Part shown: positions 57,139 to 64,000 of the stretch, piece after piece
How the letters are laid out: each line of letters opens with the position of its first letter
Position numbering within the stretch: position 1 is the stretch's first letter
From: JOPF136 sp963773835
GTDB lineage: Bacteria; Acidobacteriota; Terriglobia; Acidiferrales; UBA7541
Assembly (NCBI GenBank): GCA_963773835.1
Contig: CAVZCQ010000004.1
Coordinates: 868,001-932,000 of the forward strand
DNA: 64,000 nucleotides
Reading direction: 5' to 3'
Made by a program: the position numbers and the translations under genes
The notes under the pieces: model-generated
The model's database searches: none
The model's input: the letters and a program-made list of their open reading frames with translations, nothing else
Told to the model about the DNA's origin: nothing

Positions 57139-59205
57139 CTACGAATTCACCAGCTCAACCAGCCTCGGCTCGTACTCCCGGCCGGGGCCCTGGCCGTGGC
57201 CATTGCCTTGGCCGTTGCCTGGGCCGTTGCCGCCCTGCGCCCCGCCGGAAAGGAAGTGATCGGGAGACGCCGGTTCGCTCACCGCGCGCGTTTGCTGATC
57301 CTCGATGGTGATGTTTTCGAGCGTCTTGAGAAGCACGCGTGCCAGCTTGCTCATCTGTTCGGAGGCCGCAGCCAGCTCTGTGGCGCCGGAGGTGGAGTGC
57401 TGCACGAGTTCCCGCATTTTCTCCATCGCGCGCACCACGGCTTGCGCCCCGGAAGCTTGCTCTTCCACCGACGAGCTGATTTCCTGGGTGATCTCGTTCA
57501 GCCGGTTGGTGGTCTTGGCAATCTGCGAGGAGCCGACCGACTGCTCGGTTGTCGCTGCGCCGATCTCCTGGGCGAACTTGAAGACTTCGGTCACCACCGT
57601 GGAGATCTTCTGCAGCGCGGAGTTGAGTTCCTTTCCGAGCGTCAGGCCTTCCTCCACGATTTCCGTGCTCTTGCCCATGTTGACCACAGCTTCGCGGGCC
57701 TCCTTCTGGATGCTCTGGATGAGCTCGCTGATTTCCTTGGTGGACTGGGTGGATTTTTCGGCCAGTTTGCGCACTTCGTCGGCCACCACGGCGAACCCCA
57801 GGCCGTGCTCGCCCGCGCGCGCCGCTTCAATCGCCGCGTTCAGCGCCAGCAGGTTGGTCTGCTCCGCCAGGTCGTCGATCACCTCAATGATCTTGCCGAT
57901 GTCGTCGGCGCGCTTGCCGAGGGCCTGGATGGTCTCGGAGGACTGCTGGATGGACCGGTTGGTGCGGCTCATCCCGTCAGTGGCTTTCTCCATGGTGCTG
58001 ATTCCGGTGCGCACTTCGTCCCGCGAGCGGTTGGAAATGTCGAGCAGGATTTTTGCTGTGTCCGCGACACGCTGGATGGAGGTCACCATCTGGTCGATCG
58101 ACGCCGAGGTTTCCGCGACGCTGGATGCCTGGTTCTGGGTATTGCGCACCACGTTCTGCACGTTGACGCTCATCTCGTGCATGGTCGTGGAGACTTCGTC
58201 GATGGCGGAGGAAGCCTGGACGCCCAGCTTGGCGGATTCCTCGGAAGCCTCGGCTACCTGATTGGAACCCGCGGCCACCTGGCCGGCGCTGTCGCGCACC
58301 TGGCGCACCAGCCCGCGCAGGCCGGAGCTCATGGAGGCAAACGCCTTGCCCATGGTGTCGCGCTCGGAACGCGGACGGGTTTCGATGGCCAGTTGGCCGC
58401 GGGCGATGCATTCCGCGGCACCGGCCATCTCCTTCAAATAGCTCATCATGTGGGCGAAACTCTTCGCCAGCGCCCCGATCTCATCCTTGCGGCGGATGTC
58501 CAGCGGTTGGTCCAGATCTCCGGTCTCGCCGATTTCCTGCGCGGTCCTCATCAGTCCGGCCAGCGGCGTGGTGATGGAACGCGAGGCCAGGTAGGCGATG
58601 CTGAATCCCAGCAGAATGACGAAGAGCGTTCCTACGGTGGAGACCACGGCCGCGGACTTGGCTGCCGCAGCGGAGGTTTGGTCGGCCTCGCTCATGACCG
58701 CGTTCATGGCCTGAGAGGCCTGGTCCAGGATCGCGGTCGAGCGCACCATGTGCGAGGAAGGATCGAGCTGGAGGTAGTCCACCTGCAGGTCCGCCACGGT
58801 GGCGTCCCCCGAATCCACCTTGTGGCGCTTGTTGATCAGCGGCTGGCAGAATCGGTCTGCCCAATCGCGTTCGCTGGCTTGCACATCGCCCAGGGCCGCG
58901 CGCAATACCTGCGATGTGGTCTTCGCTTGCGCCTTCTGGACCGTATCCATCAGGTCGGAGACTCCGCGCTTCAGCGCATCCTCCTCCCGCGTATCGCCGC
59001 TCAGCAGGTAGCCGCGCAGCGCCAGGCGGTTCTGCATGATCTTGAAGCGGATGGATTCGATCAGCCTCACTCCATCCACCGCCGCCGCCGCGCTTTCCCG
59101 CGCGTTGTGCTCCCGGGTGATCACGCTGAGGTTCAGGAGTAACAGGAGAACCAGCAACGCCAGGATGGAGCCGAATCCGTAGTAGAGTTTCTTTGCAATC
59201 GTCAT
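57139..59205 (-). CDS. Methyl-accepting chemotaxis protein with CHASE3/4HB-type sensor (set B)
   Basis: A 688-residue receptor. TM1 is at about 8-28, an all-helical periplasmic domain of about 160 residues follows (IMQNRLALRGYLLSGDTREE is CHASE3-like), then TM2 (about 192-212), a HAMP domain and a long signalling coil with tip IDDLAEQTNLLALNAAIEAA. The C-terminus is a Gly/Asn-rich tail (about 655-675) ending in EYEPRLVELVNS, with no recognisable CheR-tethering pentapeptide. It follows the TonB-C gene by 66 bp and is the first che-type gene of set B. Confidence 0.92.
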   Translation of the reverse strand: MTIAKKLYYGFGSILALLVLLLLLNLSVITREHNARESAAAAVDGVRLIESIRFKIMQNRLALRGYLLSGDTREEDALKRGVSDLMDTVQKAQAKTTSQVLRAALGDVQASERDWADRFCQPLINKRHKVDSGDATVADLQVDYLQLDPSSHMVRSTAILDQASQAMNAVMSEADQTSAAAAKSAAVVSTVGTLFVILLGFSIAYLASRSITTPLAGLMRTAQEIGETGDLDQPLDIRRKDEIGALAKSFAHMMSYLKEMAGAAECIARGQLAIETRPRSERDTMGKAFASMSSGLRGLVRQVRDSAGQVAAGSNQVAEASEESAKLGVQASSAIDEVSTTMHEMSVNVQNVVRNTQNQASSVAETSASIDQMVTSIQRVADTAKILLDISNRSRDEVRTGISTMEKATDGMSRTNRSIQQSSETIQALGKRADDIGKIIEVIDDLAEQTNLLALNAAIEAARAGEHGLGFAVVADEVRKLAEKSTQSTKEISELIQSIQKEAREAVVNMGKSTEIVEEGLTLGKELNSALQKISTVVTEVFKFAQEIGAATTEQSVGSSQIAKTTNRLNEITQEISSSVEEQASGAQAVVRAMEKMRELVQHSTSGATELAAASEQMSKLARVLLKTLENITIEDQQTRAVSEPASPDHFLSGGAQGGNGPGNGQGNGHGQGPGREYEPRLVELVNS

Positions 59206-59271
59206 TTCATGCCGCCTTTCTCTTGCCGAGTTTCCCTGATTCGCGCCGGCGCCTTGGGCAACCGCGCGTCA

Positions 59272-59613
59272 TCAGTCGAAATTGAATTCAATGAGATTCG
59301 TGGTTTCCTTCGGGCCGGGCTCGAACTTCCATTGGCGCACCGCATCCTGCGCCGCGCCCACCAGCAGCGGATGGCCTCCCAGCGCGTGCACACTCTTCAC
59401 CGTCCCGTCCGGGGCCACCGTCACCTGCAACCTCACCTTGCCGTGGACGTTCATCCGCCGGGCCAATTCCGGATACGTTGGAGTTACCTGCGTTTTCACC
59501 TTGCGCTTCACTTCTCCGTTGTCCTGGGCGTGGAGCAGTTGTGGGGGATAGGTAAACAGGACCGCTAGTGCCGCCAGGATCGCAATTCGGAAAGTTCGAT
59601 TGCGCCGTGCCAT
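59272..59613 (-). CDS. Exported TonB C-terminal domain (energy transducer-like) protein
   Basis: A 113-residue protein with a signal peptide (RIAILAALAVLFTYPPQLLHAQ) and a TonB C-terminal fold: VTPTYPELARRMNVHGKVRL, QVTVAPDGTVKSVHALGGHP and AVRQWKFEPG. It lacks the Pro-rich linker and transmembrane transducer region of TonB, so it is a free periplasmic TonB-C module. I chose ATG 59613 because AGGAGG lies 7 nt upstream. It is the first gene behind the sigma-54 promoter of set B. Confidence 0.85.
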   Translation of the reverse strand: MARRNRTFRIAILAALAVLFTYPPQLLHAQDNGEVKRKVKTQVTPTYPELARRMNVHGKVRLQVTVAPDGTVKSVHALGGHPLLVGAAQDAVRQWKFEPGPKETTNLIEFNFD

Positions 59614-59648
59614 AGAACACCCTCCTCGGAGTTTTCCGGGGAGTGAAT

Positions 59649-59664
59649 AGCACGATGGGTGCCA
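59649..59664 (-). promoter_or_regulatory. Sigma-54 promoter of chemosensory set B
   Basis: On the minus strand TGGCACCCATCGTGCT: the -24 half TGGCAC is exact, GC of the -12 half is at the correct spacing, and the final T fits the W position. Transcription would start near 59638, giving a leader of about 25 nt with AGGAGG before the TonB-C gene. The operon would need an enhancer-binding activator. Confidence 0.68.
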
Positions 59665-59778
59665 GGGGAAATTGGCGGAGCGGCGACCAGTCATCTGAGG
59701 GAGCCTGCCGTAAAGCATTGCAATACATACAGTTAGTGACGGCGTCGAATTTGGAGGGGGAAATGGACCGGTCAGATT

Positions 59779-59837
59779 CGTCTCAGGCCACGTGGGATGC
59801 ACCATAAACCGTCTCACTCTGAGACGATTTCGAGACG
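59779..59837. promoter_or_regulatory. CGTCTCA repeat cluster, candidate activator site
   Basis: CGTCTCA at 59779-59785, the palindrome CGTCTCA-CTC-TGAGACG at 59810-59826, and CGAGACG (one mismatch) at 59831-59837. The cluster is about 140-200 bp upstream of the predicted sigma-54 start, the distance at which enhancer-binding proteins usually sit. It could also serve the divergent ABC transporter. Confidence 0.5.
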
Positions 59838-59965
59838 CTGACCCCGCGGTGTACCTGAACGCCTTTTGTCTCGCCCGCAGGTCGGAAACCCTGCACCCTC
59901 CAGTTAGAATTGAGAACTGCGCGGCCGCCGTCGTGTCTGATGGAGGGCCTCGAGAGAGCAGGCGA

Positions 59966-60637
59966 ATGACCGTCCTTCGCTTGGAAAATGCTTCGAAGGA
60001 ATACGTGGAGGGGAGCCAGCGCGTGGCCGCACTCGTGGACGTGTCGCTCGAGCTGCGCGAAGGCGAATTTGTGACTGTGGTGGGGCGCAGCGGCTGCGGA
60101 AAATCCACGTTGCTGCATCTGGCCGGCGCCATGGACCTGCCGACGGCCGGGCGCGTGTGGATCGCGGGCGAAATCACTTCGGAACTGGATGATGCCGGCC
60201 TGGTGCGGCTGCGGCGCGAGGCCGTGGGGCACATCTTTCAATCCTTCGAGCTGTTGCCGACGCTGAGCGTGGTGGAAAACGTGGAGCTGCCGCTGTTGCT
60301 CGCCGGCCGCGGAGGGGTGCGGGCGCGCGCGCTCGAATGCCTGGCCTGGGTGGAACTCGCGGAATTGGCGGCGCGGATGCCGCATCAACTCTCCGGCGGG
60401 CAGATGCAGCGCGTGGCCATTGCGCGCGCCCTGGTTCACAGCCCGAAGCTCCTGCTGGCCGATGAACCGACGGGTAATCTGGACACAGTGACGAGCAATG
60501 TGATCCTCGCATTGCTGCGGCGCATTTCGAGCGAGCGCGGCACGGCCATCCTGATGGCCACGCACAGCCTGGAGCTGATCGCCGCGGCCGACCGCTCGAT
60601 CCGGTTGCGCGACGGGCGCATCGCTGTGGAAGGATGA
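59966..60637 (+). CDS. ABC transporter ATP-binding protein (LolD/MacB/YbbA type)
   Basis: A 223-residue ATPase with all motifs: Walker A GRSGCGKST, Q-loop in HIFQSFELLPTL, signature LSGGQMQR, Walker B LLLADEPTGNLD and the switch His in MATHS. The EPTGNLD wording is typical of the LolD/MacB/FtsE exporter class. ATG 59966 has a weak AGCAGG upstream; in-frame sequence before it is not conserved-looking. The permease gene follows 6 nt later. Confidence 0.9.
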   Translation: MTVLRLENASKEYVEGSQRVAALVDVSLELREGEFVTVVGRSGCGKSTLLHLAGAMDLPTAGRVWIAGEITSELDDAGLVRLRREAVGHIFQSFELLPTLSVVENVELPLLLAGRGGVRARALECLAWVELAELAARMPHQLSGGQMQRVAIARALVHSPKLLLADEPTGNLDTVTSNVILALLRRISSERGTAILMATHSLELIAAADRSIRLRDGRIAVEG

Positions 60638-60643
60638 ACCGGC

Positions 60644-63193
60644 ATGGGGTTTCTGCGATTCTGCCGCGCTTTTCTGCTGCGCCCACTGGGGCAGGAGCCG
60701 GTGCGCGCCATGCTCACCGCGCTCGCCGTAGCGCTCGGAGTAGCCGTGGTTCTGGCCATCGAGCTCGCGGGCCGCGCTGCTGCCGGCTCCTTCCACGCTT
60801 CGCTGGAAACGCTGGTGGGCCGCGAGGATCTGGAGATTACCGCACTGGGCGGGGTGCCGGACGCGGCCTACGCCCAGCTCGCTTCGCTGCCCGATCCGCT
60901 GCACCTCACTCCGCGTATGGAAGATTTCGCCGTAGTGAGGCCGGGAGGCGAGGTCGTCCCGCTCGTGGGATTGGATTTGATTGCAAACGCGCTCGAACCC
61001 GGAGTGCGCCTGCCCGAGCAGGACCGCAATCCGGCTGCGGATTCGCGACGGCTTCCGGACTGGGACCACGCGGTGTGGGTGGGCTCGGGACTGGGCCGCA
61101 CGGCGGGCCAGACGCTGCGCCTGCAAATCAACGACGTCGAGGCGGACTATCACGTCGCAGGCGTTCTTCCCGGCGTTGCCGATGCGGGCCAATTGCGCCG
61201 CGCCGTGGTGATGGACATCGGCCTGGCCCAGCTCGTGCTTCGGCGAACGGGCAAAATCGACCGCATCCTGGTGCGGCTCCCTGCGGACAGCGATGCGGGC
61301 AAATACCAGGCGCTGTTGGCTGCGCAGTTGCCCCAAGTGCAGGTGGAGCGCGCCGGCGCGCGCACGGACGAGAACCGCAAAATGCTCGCCGCTTTCCGGT
61401 GGAATCTGCGGCTGCTCAGCTACATCGCGCTCATCGTCGGGTCATTCCTCATCTACAACACGATTTCCGTTTCGGTGGTGCGCCGGCGGCGGGAAATTGG
61501 CGTGCTGCGCGCGTTGGGCGCTACGCGGGCGCAGGTGCTGCTGGCGTTTCTCGGCGAGGCGGCGCTGTTCGGGCTGGCGGGCGCGCTCGCGGGAATTCCG
61601 CTGGCGCGGGCCATGGCTGCGGGAGCGGTGCGCATGCTGGGTGCGACGGTGGAATCGCTCTATGTGAGCAGCGCGCCCGCTCCGGTGGCGCTGACGCCCA
61701 GCATTGTTGTCCTGGGATTATCGATCGGACTCGGCGTGACCCTGCTTTCGGCGCTCGCACCCGCGCTGGAGGCGGCCCGGGTGGCGCCGGTCGAAGCGAT
61801 GGAACGCGGCGCCAGGGAGTATCAGACGCGCCTGCGCAAAGGACGCAATGCTGCAATCGCCGGAGTGCTCGCGCTCGCGGCACTCGGAGCGTCCCAGCTA
61901 CCTCCAGTGGGTACCACGCCTGTGTTTGGGTACATCGCCACGCTGCTGCTGGTTGCCGCAGCGACGCTGGCCATGCCGGCGATAGTGGCTGTGGCCATGG
62001 CTGGGTCGGGAGCGCTTCTCCGGAGCGCAGGGCTGGACCGGATTGAACTTCTGCTCGCGGGACGCAGTCTGGCCGCCTCGTTGCGCCGCAGCGCCACCCT
62101 CACCGCGGCGCTCGCCACTTCCGTGGCGATGATGGCGAGCGTGGGAATCATGGTCTCGAGCTTTCGCCGCACCGTGGTGGACTGGATGAACCAGCAATTG
62201 CCCGCGGACCTTTATCTGGCCCCCGCCGTGCCGCCGGCTGCCGACCGCCATCCCACTCTCGACCCGGACGTGGAAGGAATCGTGGCTCGCGTTCCGGGTG
62301 TTGCGGCCGTGGGTAGTTTCCGGGCGTATTCCATCAGCTACGGCGGGTTGCCGGCCACGCTGGGTGCCAGCGATCTATCGATCGTGGCCCGCACGGGACG
62401 GCTCCAATTTCTCTCCGGCAATCGCGCGGAGATTCTCTCGGGGCTGGCGGGGCGGGATGCGGTGGTGGTGAGCGAGCCGTTTGCCAACAAACATCACGTG
62501 CGCGCAGGTGACTCCATCTCGCTCCCCCTCGAGGGCCGTACCGTCCGCTTCCGCCTCCTCGGGGTGTTCTACGACTACGGAAGCGAGGCGGGACTCATCC
62601 TGGTGGACCACGCCACGCTGGCGAAATACCTGCCCGAGGAGCCGCCCACCAACCTGGGGATTCTTTTGTCGCCCGGCGTGGCTCCGGAGCAGGCGCGGCA
62701 GCAAATTGTGCGGGCCCTGGCTGGGCATCGCGTCAGCATTTTCCTCAATCGCGAAATCCGCGCGCAGGCGATCCGCATCTTCGATCGCACCTTTGCCATC
62801 ACCTACGCGCTGGAAGCCGTGGCCATCGTGGTGGCAGTGATTGGGATCGCGGGAGCCCTGCTCGCCGTGGTGATCGACCGCAGGCGCGAGCTGGGCCTGC
62901 TCCGTTTTCTCGGCGCTTCGCAGCCGCAGGTGCGCGGCCTGATCGTGTGCGAGGCCGGCCTGCTCGGCCTGCTCGCCAATCTCGCGGGGCTCGGCCTCGG
63001 CATCCTGCTTTCGCTGATTTTGATTTTCGTGATCAATAAACAATCGTTCGGCTGGACGGTCCAGTTCCACTGGCCTGTGGCATTGCTGGCCGCGGGACTC
63101 GGCGGCGTGTTTGTGGCTACGCTGCTCGCCGCTCTCTACCCCGCCCGCGCCGCCGCGCGCCTGGTCCCCATAGAAGTGATTCATGAAGAATGA
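60644..63193 (+). CDS. FtsX-like ABC transporter permease (YbbP type)
   Basis: An 849-residue permease with an N-terminal helix (about 15-38), a large extracytoplasmic region, a first FtsX domain (about 250-400, LIVGSFLIYNTISVSVVRRR), a block of central helices (about 405-500), a second extracytoplasmic region and a second FtsX domain (about 710-845, VVIDRRRELGLLRFLGASQP). The length and two FtsX cores match YbbP rather than MacB (which has one). It partners the preceding ATPase; such systems move lipids or lipoproteins, but the substrate is unknown. Confidence 0.88.
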   Translation: MGFLRFCRAFLLRPLGQEPVRAMLTALAVALGVAVVLAIELAGRAAAGSFHASLETLVGREDLEITALGGVPDAAYAQLASLPDPLHLTPRMEDFAVVRPGGEVVPLVGLDLIANALEPGVRLPEQDRNPAADSRRLPDWDHAVWVGSGLGRTAGQTLRLQINDVEADYHVAGVLPGVADAGQLRRAVVMDIGLAQLVLRRTGKIDRILVRLPADSDAGKYQALLAAQLPQVQVERAGARTDENRKMLAAFRWNLRLLSYIALIVGSFLIYNTISVSVVRRRREIGVLRALGATRAQVLLAFLGEAALFGLAGALAGIPLARAMAAGAVRMLGATVESLYVSSAPAPVALTPSIVVLGLSIGLGVTLLSALAPALEAARVAPVEAMERGAREYQTRLRKGRNAAIAGVLALAALGASQLPPVGTTPVFGYIATLLLVAAATLAMPAIVAVAMAGSGALLRSAGLDRIELLLAGRSLAASLRRSATLTAALATSVAMMASVGIMVSSFRRTVVDWMNQQLPADLYLAPAVPPAADRHPTLDPDVEGIVARVPGVAAVGSFRAYSISYGGLPATLGASDLSIVARTGRLQFLSGNRAEILSGLAGRDAVVVSEPFANKHHVRAGDSISLPLEGRTVRFRLLGVFYDYGSEAGLILVDHATLAKYLPEEPPTNLGILLSPGVAPEQARQQIVRALAGHRVSIFLNREIRAQAIRIFDRTFAITYALEAVAIVVAVIGIAGALLAVVIDRRRELGLLRFLGASQPQVRGLIVCEAGLLGLLANLAGLGLGILLSLILIFVINKQSFGWTVQFHWPVALLAAGLGGVFVATLLAALYPARAAARLVPIEVIHEE

Positions 63194-63244
63194 CTCGGCA
63201 AACCGCGGACCGGTTTCTTGACGGGAGCGAACTGTCGTGCCGCT

Positions 63245-63658
63245 TCAATTCTGCGAGTCACTGCGCCTCTGGAACCAAATCTCATAACCGTCGGGATCGG
63301 TCAGGTGAATCTGTTTCATCCCGTAGGGCGCCACCTTGGGAGGTCTCAACTCCACGCCTTTTGCCCGCAGGTAGTTGTACGCGCCATCCACGTCGGGACA
63401 GCCGAAGAACAACGCGGTGTCCCGGTGAGCCGCAACTCGTGCGGGATCGGGTTTTGGCGGCCGGCCAGGCGCTTCATACGCTGTGTTCAGCATGAATTCG
63501 ATCCCGTTCCAGCGGAGCAGCACCCAATCGTTGTGCGGAGAGGGCTTGCCGTCTGTCATCACCACTTCAAAACCGAGCACGTCGCAGTAGAACTTCAGCG
63601 ATGCTGGCATATCGAAAACTTGCAGCAGTGGCGCCATGCCGCGAACGTCTATGGCCAT
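63245..63658 (-). CDS. VOC superfamily protein (glyoxalase/bleomycin-resistance-like)
   Basis: A 137-residue VOC domain: MAPLLQVFDMPASLKFYCDVLGFEVV opens it in two segments, WVLLRWNGIEFML is the central strand, and GMKQIHLTDPDGYEIWFQ closes it with the DPDGY metal loop. GGAGG lies 6 nt before the ATG. It is convergent with the permease (51-bp gap). The activity is unknown. Confidence 0.83.
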   Translation of the reverse strand: MAIDVRGMAPLLQVFDMPASLKFYCDVLGFEVVMTDGKPSPHNDWVLLRWNGIEFMLNTAYEAPGRPPKPDPARVAAHRDTALFFGCPDVDGAYNYLRAKGVELRPPKVAPYGMKQIHLTDPDGYEIWFQRRSDSQN

Positions 63659-63697
63659 TTCCGCCCTCCAGCAATTTCTTCAGTCGGCCAGCGGAGT

Positions 63698-64000
63698 TTA
63701 GCTACCCGAGCGCGTGGCCACCATCAGATTGTTCAGCCCGAACTCGAACCGCCGGTGAAAGAACTGCTGGAAGCCGGCTCCGCGGAGAATTTCCTCGAGT
63801 GCGGCGACCGGGATGCGTTTCTGGTGCTCGTCGCTTTCCATTTCATCGCTTACCAAATGAATGCGGTGCAGCACGGCCAGGATGGGATCGACCATGGCCG
63901 CGGGCCAGGTCAATATGAGCGAGCCGCCGGGCGCGAGCAGGCGATACGCCTCGCGGAAAACGGGCGGGAGGTCGCGCAGGTGCTCCAGAACGGCGAGCAT
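63698..64000 (-). CDS. Class I SAM-dependent methyltransferase (partial, N-terminus outside window)
   Basis: The visible 100 residues are the C-terminal part of a Methyltransf_11-type enzyme: LAVLEHLRDLPPVFREAYRL followed by LAPGGSLILTWP is the post-motif III region. VAALEEILRGAGFQQFFHRR and FGLNNLMVATR complete the fold. The SAM-binding glycine motif must lie upstream beyond base 64000. The substrate is unknown. Confidence 0.75.
   Translation of the reverse strand: MLAVLEHLRDLPPVFREAYRLLAPGGSLILTWPAAMVDPILAVLHRIHLVSDEMESDEHQKRIPVAALEEILRGAGFQQFFHRRFEFGLNNLMVATRSGS

Larger units (their letters stand above)
59614..59965. other. Divergent regulatory interval, set B / ABC transporter
   Basis: A gene-free interval of 352 bp. 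It contains the sigma-54 element (59649-59664), the CGTCTCA cluster (59779-59837) and, on the plus strand, a possible -10 TAGAAT (59905-59910) for the ABC genes without a good -35. Open frames crossing it lack ribosome sites and family similarity. Confidence 0.55.

Noticed and set aside
57196..59142. 648-codon open frame opposite the set B receptor
   Set aside because: It is the antisense of an MCP with all family motifs. The His/Arg/Gly-rich product has no recognisable domain and no ribosome site.
57139..59205. CheR-tethering pentapeptide at the receptor C-terminus
   Set aside because: The last residues (EYEPRLVELVNS) lack the aromatic-x-x-x-aromatic NWETF-like pattern.
1..64000. CRISPR arrays, rRNA or tRNA genes, prophage structural genes
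   Set aside because: I saw no regularly spaced direct repeats, no cloverleaf or rRNA-like segments, and no phage-type genes. A tRNAscan-SE or Infernal run would settle small RNAs.

Overview
This 64 kb window is chromosomal DNA of high G+C content. It is densely packed, with many 1-4 nt start/stop overlaps (ATGA, GTGA) and frequent GTG and TTG starts. I saw no rRNA, tRNA, CRISPR array, transposase or integrase. The gene mix points to Acidobacteriota, probably a Terriglobia-type soil lineage: a DUF6677 protein, bacillithiol glycosyltransferase BshA, an Hfq-like protein with a long N-terminal tail, a DUF4388 response regulator, PilZ proteins and animal-like PTPS enzymes. That placement is inferred from gene content, not from a marker tree.

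Layout. Positions 1-8.7 kb hold housekeeping genes: an M24 peptidase/DUF6677 operon, DUF167, yggS, tmk, holB, hfq, a thioesterase/SDR pair and bshA. Positions 9-13 kb hold an esterase, a VOC protein and a GbsR-type regulator operon (DCC protein, membrane-SRPBCC protein). Positions 13.3-26 kb read as a peptidoglycan salvage district: BadF-type sugar kinase, SSS and APC transporters, a beta-lactamase::NamZ fusion, NagZ with a degenerate beta-lactamase-like tail, MurQ, then MurA. The namZ and nagZ genes diverge from a symmetric promoter sharing one palindromic -10 box. Positions 26-32.5 kb hold rpsO-pnp, folE with two PTPS paralogues, a GT2 glycosyltransferase and a TlpA-type thioredoxin.

Positions 32.5-34.6 kb hold a three-gene islet of visibly lower G+C: an AbiJ-like protein, a membrane/coiled-coil protein and a 104-aa protein. 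It sits between the intact 3' end of tlpA and a second, diverged copy of a tlpA 3' end. This looks like a cassette inserted at the end of a gene, and it is the best candidate here for a poorly described (possibly anti-phage) system.

Positions 34.9-59.6 kb hold two complete chemosensory gene sets facing each other. Set A (+ strand) has PilZ, an unknown 608-aa protein, a pseudo-receiver/pseudo-kinase, CheW, a short MCP, CheR, a CheA-receiver hybrid, CheB, two divergent CheW, a pseudo-receiver-DUF4388 protein, a receiver-coiled-coil protein and a PilZ/zinc-ribbon protein. Set B (- strand) has a TonB-C protein, MCP, CheW, CheR, CheA, CheB, CheY and CheX. An active-looking MASE1-GGDEF diguanylate cyclase lies between them and could feed the PilZ proteins. 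Set B has a strong sigma-54 promoter match with upstream CGTCTCA repeats. Set A has a weaker sigma-54-like site with the same -12 half. Positions 60-64 kb hold a YbbA/YbbP-like ABC transporter, a VOC protein and a truncated methyltransferase.

Across the window, intergenic spaces carry a dispersed family of short perfect hairpins. Many have a TGAA or YGAT loop followed by CCAC or TACC.
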